Source: Bacteroides pyogenes DSM 20611 = JCM 6294 (GTDB taxonomy: Bacteria > Bacteroidota > Bacteroidia > Bacteroidales > Bacteroidaceae). Taken from it: a stretch of 57,499 nucleotides of DNA. The stretch is from positions 135,328 to 192,826 of the forward strand of contig NZ_KE386624.1 in the NCBI RefSeq assembly GCF_000428105.1, given 5' to 3'. The notes beneath the pieces are model-generated. The model ran no database searches. It was not told the origin of the DNA and saw only the letters and a list, made by a program, of their open reading frames with translations. Both the position numbers and the translations under genes were made by a program. Shown here in pieces: positions 52,199 through 57,499 of the stretch. The stretch's first letter is position 1; the number at the start of each line of letters is the position of its first letter.

Positions 52199-53392
52199 AT
52201 GGGTAGAGTTCTTATTATCGGTGCAGGCGGTGTGGGTACTGTCGTTGCACACAAAGTGGCACAAAATGCCGATGTATTCACAGACATCATGATTGCCAGC
52301 CGTACGAAAGAAAAGTGCGACAAGATTGTCGAAGCAATAGGGAATCCGAACATCAAAACCGCCAAGGTAGATGCCGACAATGTAGACGAACTGGTAGCGT
52401 TGTTCAACGACTTCAAACCGGAGATGGTGATCAACGTAGCGCTCCCTTATCAGGACCTTACAATCATGGAAGCTTGCCTGAAAGCCGGAGTCAACTATCT
52501 CGATACCGCCAATTACGAGCCGAAAGACGAAGCTCATTTCGAATACAGTTGGCAATGGGCTTATCACGAGCGTTTCAAAGAAGCCGGACTGACTGCGATA
52601 TTAGGATGCGGCTTCGACCCGGGTGTAAGCGGAATATTCACAGCCTATGCCGCCAAGCATTATTTCGACGAAATTCACTATCTGGATATTGTGGACTGCA
52701 ATGCGGGAAACCATCACAAGGCATTCGCCACCAATTTCAATCCCGAGATCAATATTCGTGAAATCACTCAGAACGGTCGTTACTATGAAAACGGCAAATG
52801 GGTGACCACCAAACCGTTGGAGATTCATAAAGACCTCACATATCCGAATATCGGACCGCGCGACTCATACCTGCTTTATCACGAAGAACTGGAATCGTTG
52901 GTAAAAAACTTCCCGACCATCAAGCGCGCCCGTTTCTGGATGACTTTCGGACAGGAGTACCTGACTCACCTTCGTGTCATACAGAACATCGGCATGGCGC
53001 GTATCGACGAAGTAGACTACAATGGCATGAAGATCGTTCCGTTGCAATTCCTGAAAGCCGTATTGCCCAATCCGCAAGACTTAGGTGAAAACTATGAAGG
53101 AGAGACTTCCATCGGCTGCCGTATCCGCGGAATCAAAGACGGCAAAGAACGCACGTATTACGTGTACAATAATTGCAGCCATCAGGAGGCATACAAGGAA
53201 ACAGGCATGCAGGGAGTAAGCTATACGACAGGTGTTCCTGCCATGATCGGAGCCATGATGTTCTTCAAAGGCGAATGGAAACGCTCGGGCGTGAACAATG
53301 TGGAAGAGTTCAACCCCGATCCGTTTATGGAGCAGCTCAACAAGCAAGGATTGCCCTGGCACGAAGAATTCGACAAGGATCTTGAACTGTAA
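52199..53392 (+). CDS. Carboxynorspermidine dehydrogenase (saccharopine dehydrogenase family)
   Basis: A 397-residue NADPH-dependent enzyme of the Lys9/saccharopine-dehydrogenase-like family. The Rossmann start is GRVLIIGAGGVGTVVAHKVA (2-21). Family stretches are INVALPYQDLTIMEACLKAGVNYLDTANYE, LGCGFDPGVSGIFTAYAAKH and the C-terminal GVPAMIGAMMFFKGEW. It is expected to reduce the condensation product of aspartate semialdehyde and a diamine to form carboxyspermidine/carboxynorspermidine, the Bacteroides polyamine route. The decarboxylase partner is not in this window. Confidence 0.88.
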   Translation: MGRVLIIGAGGVGTVVAHKVAQNADVFTDIMIASRTKEKCDKIVEAIGNPNIKTAKVDADNVDELVALFNDFKPEMVINVALPYQDLTIMEACLKAGVNYLDTANYEPKDEAHFEYSWQWAYHERFKEAGLTAILGCGFDPGVSGIFTAYAAKHYFDEIHYLDIVDCNAGNHHKAFATNFNPEINIREITQNGRYYENGKWVTTKPLEIHKDLTYPNIGPRDSYLLYHEELESLVKNFPTIKRARFWMTFGQEYLTHLRVIQNIGMARIDEVDYNGMKIVPLQFLKAVLPNPQDLGENYEGETSIGCRIRGIKDGKERTYYVYNNCSHQEAYKETGMQGVSYTTGVPAMIGAMMFFKGEWKRSGVNNVEEFNPDPFMEQLNKQGLPWHEEFDKDLEL

Positions 53393-53417
53393 CAGCCCGC
53401 ATAAATAAACAAACCGG

Positions 53418-53471
53418 CCGATGCACCCAGGAGACGGAATATATGTGCTACATTCTCCGTGGATGCATCGG
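53418..53471 (+). terminator. Hairpin between carboxynorspermidine dehydrogenase and bcp
   Basis: A 17-bp imperfect stem (53418-53434 with 53454-53471) followed by TATTTATAT. It ends about 28 bases before the bcp start, so it may be a terminator or a leader structure for bcp. Confidence 0.55.
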
Positions 53472-53499
53472 TATTTATATAACCATTAAAAAAGAAGTC

Positions 53500-53952
53500 A
53501 TGATGAATGTAGGAGATAAAGCGCCCGAAATCTTAGGCATCGACGAAAACGGCAAAGAGATTTGTCTGAGCGCATACAAAGGAAAGAAGGTAGTATTGTA
53601 TTTTTATCCCAAAGACAGCACATCGGGTTGCACCGCACAAGCTTGCAATCTGCGCGACAATTATGCCGAGCTTCGCAAAGCAGGCTATGAAGTGATCGGC
53701 GTAAGCGTAGACGACGAAAAGTCGCACCGGAAATTCATAGAGAAGAACAACCTTCCCTTTACACTTATAGCCGATACCGATAAGAAACTGGTGGAACAGT
53801 TTGGAGTATGGGGAGAAAAGAAAATGTACGGACGCACTTACATGGGAACTTTCCGCACCACTTTCGTTATCGATGAAGAAGGGGTTGTGGAACGAATCAT
53901 TACTCCTAAAGAGGTGAAGACCAAAGAACACGCTTCACAGATATTGGGATAG
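53500..53952 (+). CDS. bcp: Thiol peroxidase Bcp (peroxiredoxin)
   Basis: A 150-residue peroxiredoxin of the Bcp/PrxQ class, reducing peroxides with thiol electrons. The active site is FYPKDSTSGCTAQAC with peroxidatic Cys44 and resolving Cys49, five residues apart as in atypical two-cysteine forms. The open frame begins at 53443, but the family start is one of the tandem ATGs at 53500/53503. recA follows 51 bp downstream on the same strand, so the two may be co-transcribed. Confidence 0.95.
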   Translation: MMNVGDKAPEILGIDENGKEICLSAYKGKKVVLYFYPKDSTSGCTAQACNLRDNYAELRKAGYEVIGVSVDDEKSHRKFIEKNNLPFTLIADTDKKLVEQFGVWGEKKMYGRTYMGTFRTTFVIDEEGVVERIITPKEVKTKEHASQILG

Positions 53953-54003
53953 TTTTGCAAAAAAGAAACTGCCCCGACCAAGAACTTAAAAACAAAAGAA
54001 CAG

Positions 54004-55038
54004 ATGGCAAAAAAAGACGAACTGAACTTTGAAGCAGACAACAAAAAAGGCTCGAGCGAAAAGCTCAAAGCCTTGCAGGCTGCAATGGAAAAAATAGAAA
54101 AGAATTTCGGCAAAGGCTCTATCATGAAAATGGGAGACGAAAGTGTGGAACAAGTAGAGGTGATACCTACCGGGTCTATCGGCTTGAATGTGGCATTAGG
54201 CGTAGGCGGATATCCCCGTGGCAGAATCATCGAGATATACGGACCGGAGTCTTCGGGTAAAACGACACTCGCCATTCATGCCATCGCCGAAGCGCAAAAA
54301 GCCGGAGGGATCGCTGCTTTCATCGATGCGGAGCACGCGTTCGACCGCTTTTACGCAGCCAAGCTCGGCGTGGATATCGACAATTTATGGATATCTCAAC
54401 CCGACAACGGAGAACAAGCGTTGGAAATTGCCGAGCAGTTGATTCGCTCGTCGGCTATCGACATTATCGTTATCGACTCTGTTGCCGCATTGACTCCGAA
54501 ATCGGAGATCGAAGGCGATATGGGCGAAAACAAAGTCGGACTCCAGGCACGCTTGATGTCTCAGGCTTTGCGCAAACTGACTGCAACCGTCAGCAAGACA
54601 CGTACGACTTGTATCTTCATCAACCAGCTTCGCGAGAAAATCGGTGTCATGTTCGGCAATCCGGAAACGACAACCGGAGGTAACGCGCTGAAGTTCTATG
54701 CTTCGGTTCGCTTGGATATCCGTCCGGGAAGTCCTATCAAAGATGGAGAAGAGGTGCTTGGAAAGCTGACGAAAGTAAAAGTGGTGAAGAACAAAGTGGC
54801 TCCTCCTTTCCGCAAGGCGGAATTCGACATCATGTTCGGCGAGGGGATCTCCCACTCCGGAGAAATCATCGACTTGGGTACGGACATGGGTATCATTAAA
54901 AAGAGCGGTTCGTGGTACAGCTACAACGACACGAAACTGGGACAGGGACGCGATGCCGCCAAACAATGTATCGCCGACAATCCGGAGCTCTCAGAAGAAT
55001 TGGAAGGGTTGATCTTCGAGGAACTGAAGAAGAAATAA
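54004..55038 (+). CDS. recA: Recombinase RecA
   Basis: A 344-residue recombinase and SOS co-protease. Walker A is GPESSGKTT, and the motifs DAEHAFD and [21 protein letters not shown] (L2 loop, DNA binding) are present. The N-terminal [20 protein letters not shown] is typical. The C-terminal tail is short and acidic. No LexA-type SOS box was recognised upstream, as is common in Bacteroidetes. Termination is likely at 55388-55432. Confidence 0.98.
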   Translation: MAKKDELNFEADNKKGSSEKLKALQAAMEKIEKNFGKGSIMKMGDESVEQVEVIPTGSIGLNVALGVGGYPRGRIIEIYGPESSGKTTLAIHAIAEAQKAGGIAAFIDAEHAFDRFYAAKLGVDIDNLWISQPDNGEQALEIAEQLIRSSAIDIIVIDSVAALTPKSEIEGDMGENKVGLQARLMSQALRKLTATVSKTRTTCIFINQLREKIGVMFGNPETTTGGNALKFYASVRLDIRPGSPIKDGEEVLGKLTKVKVVKNKVAPPFRKAEFDIMFGEGISHSGEIIDLGTDMGIIKKSGSWYSYNDTKLGQGRDAAKQCIADNPELSEELEGLIFEELKKK

Positions 55039-55507
55039 AAACCGCATTACGGAAATCCGGCAGTTGTTTCCGGCTTTTCCGAAGTCAGTCTGAAAAGCCG
55101 GACGGTTCATACAAGAAAACCGGATCACGCACAATCGAAAATTGAAATCGTTTTCTTTATCATGAATAGAGAAGACCTCATATACCGTGCATTTCGATCC
55201 GGTCCCCTTTTTCGGGAAAATAAAAAAAAGGACGGAGTGCCCTCAGGCAAAGAAAGTGATCCGCGAGAACGGAATAACCCACACGTTTCCTGTATATCGC
55301 CAAGTTCGAACAACAAAAGTAATCTGCGAAAACGGAACGGTTTTTGTCTGAAAACAGAACGCCTGTCGGAATTAGTGTTTTATCAAGTTGGGTGAAGCGG
55401 TCGGTGCAACAAGTCCGCTTCACCCAATTTTTATATTACAACCGCGCGCCTCTGTGTCAAAATGCGGATGGCTGCAAATACCGAAAAGTTAAAAAGTAAG
55501 ATCCGGC
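55039..55507. other. Intergenic region after recA with possible degenerate 22-bp repeats
   Basis: A 469-bp gap between convergent genes. It has a hairpin with a 10-bp stem at 55070-55101 and no T-run, and a strong terminator at 55388-55432. Between about 55258 and 55373 there are repeats of an AAAACRGAACG core with 22-bp spacing at three successive positions, resembling the other arrays but much weaker. A 77-codon frame at 55162 shows no family features. Confidence 0.45.
55388..55432 (+). terminator. Terminator of recA transcript
   Basis: A perfect 13-bp stem (55388-55400 with 55415-55427) followed by a T run on the plus strand. Confidence 0.85.
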
Positions 55508-56503
55508 TTATACAAAAAAGTAAATATAAGCCAACGTACTCAGGCTGATGACAATCCAGAGCAACACACCCTGAACGAGCGGTCTCACTCCTACAGACCT
55601 AAGCACATCGACGGAAAGCGAAGCTCCGATGAAGAACATCGTAATGGTAAGCGTCTTTCGTGCAAATCTATTAATAGCCTCTCCCAGCGCAGGAACATGT
55701 GCCAGCAGATACGTATTCGCAACCATCGCCAGAACGAAAAAGAAAATAAACCAAGGGATACTTACCTTTTGTCCTTTGCTCTTAAAGATGAAAGACGTGG
55801 CAAACGCTACGGGAATAATCCAAAGAGCACGAGTCAATTTTATGGTTGTGGCTACCTTTAGCGCTTCTTCGCCATAGGCGGCTCCCGCTCCTACCACCGA
55901 ACTGGTGTCGTGAATGGCAATTGCCGCCCATGTACCGAACTCATGTTGAGTCATATTCAGGGCATGTCCTATCAGAGGAAAGATAAACAGGGCAATGGCA
56001 TTGAGAATGAAAACCGTTCCCAACGCGACGGACATTTCACTGTCTTTCGCTTTCAACACAGGCCCTACCGCCGCAATGGCACTACCGCCGCAAATGGCGG
56101 TTCCGGAACTGATAAGATAAGAAGTGTTACGGTCGACTTTGAAGATTTTCCGCCCGATAAACCAACCGATCAGCAGCGTGCCCGCTACAGAGAGGATGGT
56201 AAACTCCATCCCTTCCCTGCCCGAAGCCAAAGCATCGTGGAGGTTCATGCCGAAGCCCAGTCCGACAACGGAATATTGCAGCAGATATTTAGAGGTTTTC
56301 TTATTAAACTTCGGGTGCGCCCGGCCGCAAACTAATGCGAAAACCAGTCCGAGAAACAGGGCTACCGGAGGTGTCACCCATGCAGACCATGCCTGCATGC
56401 CGGGAATATAATCTAAAAACAGAAAGAAACTCAATGAGGAAAGAAGAGCGACGTAAATCGCTTTGTTGTTTGCTTGCAGCGTTTTTGTTACGGTTGAAAT
56501 CAT
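55508..56503 (-). CDS. YeiH/UPF0324-family membrane transporter
   Basis: A 331-residue protein with about ten membrane segments, of the YeiH family (PF03601, putative sulfate exporters). Family stretches are LGLVFALVCG, LQYSVVGLGFGMNLHDAL, LISSGTAICGGSAIAAVGP (the central GTAICGGSAI motif) and GTWAAIAIHDTSSVVGAGAAYG. I start at the ATG at 56503 (MISTVTKTLQANNKAIYVAL) because a -7 element lies at 56541-56534; the frame is open to 56560. Substrate unproven. Confidence 0.9.
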   Translation of the reverse strand: MISTVTKTLQANNKAIYVALLSSLSFFLFLDYIPGMQAWSAWVTPPVALFLGLVFALVCGRAHPKFNKKTSKYLLQYSVVGLGFGMNLHDALASGREGMEFTILSVAGTLLIGWFIGRKIFKVDRNTSYLISSGTAICGGSAIAAVGPVLKAKDSEMSVALGTVFILNAIALFIFPLIGHALNMTQHEFGTWAAIAIHDTSSVVGAGAAYGEEALKVATTIKLTRALWIIPVAFATSFIFKSKGQKVSIPWFIFFFVLAMVANTYLLAHVPALGEAINRFARKTLTITMFFIGASLSVDVLRSVGVRPLVQGVLLWIVISLSTLAYIYFFV

Positions 56504-56533
56504 AAGGATATTTTTTTTATTATTTCCGAAGCG

Positions 56534-56565
56534 CAAAGATACAACAAACGCCCTAAGCATACCAA
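56534..56565 (-). promoter_or_regulatory. Promoter of the YeiH-family gene
   Basis: TATCTTTG on the minus strand (56541-56534) with TTGG at 56565-56562, spaced about 20 bp, resembles the -33/-7 pair. The start would fall near 56527, consistent with the chosen start codon. Confidence 0.55.
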
Positions 56566-56856
56566 TCGTTTCTATTTATGCAATATAACTTTCAGTTATA
56601 ATCAATCTGATGTCATATTTTTATTATATATCTGATGATAAAGGTTTACCAAACCTGATTTTATCCGACAATGCTTATTTATAGAAAGAATCCGGCATTC
56701 TGTTATGAACAAACGTTAGTTCTTTACTCTGTTTGCATGAGACCTGCATAGCAGATAAAGATTCACTCTTCGGCATAATTATCTCGCTTTCAACACTACA
56801 GGAAACTGTGGCAAGAAGACAGAACAATGCAATTGATATTCTTAATTTTCACAGTG
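56566..56856. other. AT-rich intergenic stretch
   Basis: About 290 bases of AT-rich sequence with no open frame of recognisable family, no clear hairpin and no tRNA. I see nothing to annotate apart from a 93-codon plus-strand frame from 56733, which overlaps the small membrane-protein gene on the other strand and looks spurious. Confidence 0.4.
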
Positions 56857-57057
56857 TCATTTTTTACGTTTATCATAATAATGTAGAACTACTCCCAATA
56901 AAAGCCCAAACGGTACTCCTTGAAATGTGTAAATTTCACATAAAGAATACCTATTTATTTCAAATGGTATGTAGTAGGTTAAAAGTGTATACAACCAACT
57001 CACCAACAAAATAAATAGAGCCTGATAAAGATTTATACGATATTCTTTTTTCATCAT
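56857..57057 (-). CDS. Small hypothetical membrane protein
   Basis: About 66 residues (MMKKEYRINLYQALF... to HYYDKRKK). Two hydrophobic segments (roughly residues 10-28 and 42-58) and a basic C-terminal end suggest a two-pass inner-membrane protein. I choose the start at 57057/57054 because a strong Shine-Dalgarno-like AAGGAGGGAGG lies just upstream (about 57065-57075), although the frame is open to 57132. Such a strong site is unusual here, where other genes lack one. No family recognised. It lies about 370 bp from the tRNA-Gly fragment, so a foreign origin is possible. Confidence 0.5.
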   Translation of the reverse strand: MMKKEYRINLYQALFILLVSWLYTLLTYYIPFEINRYSLCEIYTFQGVPFGLLLGVVLHYYDKRKK

Positions 57058-57381
57058 AAAACACCTCCCTCCTTGTTGGATTGAATATAACGAATGCTTG
57101 TTTATAAATTCCAAATCCATCACATATTCCATCGAATCAGATGTATCGCCAAATTTCTATCTGTCCGGAATTTAAAATCAAAAAGAAAAGTAATCTTTTC
57201 GCCAGCATGTTTTTACTGTTAATGCAAATATAAGTTTAATTTGCTTTAGATACATATACAAAAGCATAAATTAAGCTTAATGAGAAGCGTTTTACTACTT
57301 TAATTCGAATTCGAATAAACAACCATAAGCAAACAAAAAGAGGCTTCGATTACGCTGTCTCAAATGGGATATTCCGAACAT

Positions 57382-57414
57382 AAAAAAAGGCAGCATCGCA
57401 TAGATAACTGCCTG
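57382..57414 (-). terminator. Terminator downstream of the tRNA-Gly fragment
   Basis: AGGCAG/CTGCCT stem (57388-57393 with 57408-57413) followed on the minus strand by a T7 run. It fits an original tRNA terminator. Confidence 0.7.
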
Positions 57415-57426
57415 ATTTTCAAAAAG

Positions 57427-57470
57427 AGCGGTAAACGAGGCTCGAACTCGCGACCCCCAGCTTGGGAAAC
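57427..57470 (-). tRNA. 3' half of a tRNA-Gly(CCC) gene (fragment, likely att site)
   Basis: Reading the minus strand, the sequence has the anticodon loop TTCCCAA (anticodon CCC at 57466-57464), the 3' anticodon stem, variable loop, T-arm GCGAGTTCGAGCCTCGT and the 3' acceptor strand TTACCGC. The 5' half is absent: 57471-57499 has no D-arm, and the 5' acceptor strand expected at about 57493-57499 is not there. A tRNA 3' end without its 5' part is the usual mark of an integration site for a tRNA-targeting element. Confidence 0.75.
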
Positions 57471-57499
57471 TGTTTTAAATAGTCAATAAATCACTAAAC

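Noticed and set aside
55162..55395. 77-codon frame after recA
   Set aside because: Low-complexity, highly charged sequence that crosses possible repeats and the recA terminator; no support.
57427..57499. Intact tRNA-Gly gene at the window end
   Set aside because: The 5' acceptor strand and D-arm should fit within the window but are not present.

Overview
The window looks like chromosomal DNA from a gut Bacteroides-type organism (order Bacteroidales); I cannot name the species from sequence alone. Evidence: a SusC/SusD pair, a tmRNA whose tag reads GETNYALAA, many promoter elements of the Bacteroides -7 type (TAnnTTTG), a general lack of Shine-Dalgarno sites, a sodium-pumping methylmalonyl-CoA decarboxylase operon for propionate formation, and an inositol-lipid cluster of the Bacteroides type. 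No rRNA, CRISPR array, transposase or phage structural gene is visible.

Layout, left to right. 1-1.9 kb: two 22-bp-period repeat arrays, then divergent oxyR and dps (peroxide sensor and ferritin-like DNA protector). 2.0-3.0 kb: a lipoprotein with every catalytic residue of the IdeS/Mac cysteine proteases. 3.2-8.2 kb: a six-gene minus-strand cluster for inositol lipids: inositol-phosphate synthase, a PgpA-like phosphatase, a GtrA-like membrane protein, a CDP-alcohol phosphatidyltransferase, a PAP2-type inositol phosphorylceramide synthase and a flippase-like membrane protein. 8.4-18.0 kb: a histidine kinase and sigma-54-type regulator next to a tripartite efflux system (adaptor, ATPase, two permeases, TolC-like channel) with a DUF2807 protein inside it. 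18.1-20.5 kb: a LysM glucosaminidase, then cytidine deaminase and an AraC regulator. 20.6-21.0 kb: tmRNA. 21.2-22.3 kb: a lactonase-like lipoprotein, followed by a third 22-bp-period array.

22.8-26.8 kb: a housekeeping run hpt-adk-obg-pgeF-B3/4 protein. 27.1-32.2 kb: phosphohexomutase, C69 dipeptidase and M23 peptidase. 32.5-39.8 kb: a metzincin-type protease followed at once by SusC and SusD, which I read as a likely peptide-import locus. 39.9-42.2 kb: alanine dehydrogenase and a FemAB/GNAT-like protein. 42.3-47.1 kb: epimerase plus the membrane decarboxylase complex (propionate pathway). 47.4-49.3 kb: dnaK. 49.9-52.0 kb: a binding protein and FecCD permease with no ATPase gene beside them. 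52.2-55.0 kb: carboxynorspermidine dehydrogenase, bcp and recA. 55.5-56.5 kb: a YeiH-family transporter. The last kilobase is AT-rich, holds a small membrane-protein gene with an unusually strong Shine-Dalgarno site, and ends in the 3' half of a tRNA-Gly gene. That fragment looks like an attachment site, so an integrated element may begin just beyond the right edge.

The observations most worth following are the IdeS-like lipoprotein, the recurring 22-bp-period intergenic arrays, the 23-bp inverted repeat inside the inositol-lipid cluster, the lamin-tail/OadG fusion, and the tRNA-Gly fragment at the window end.
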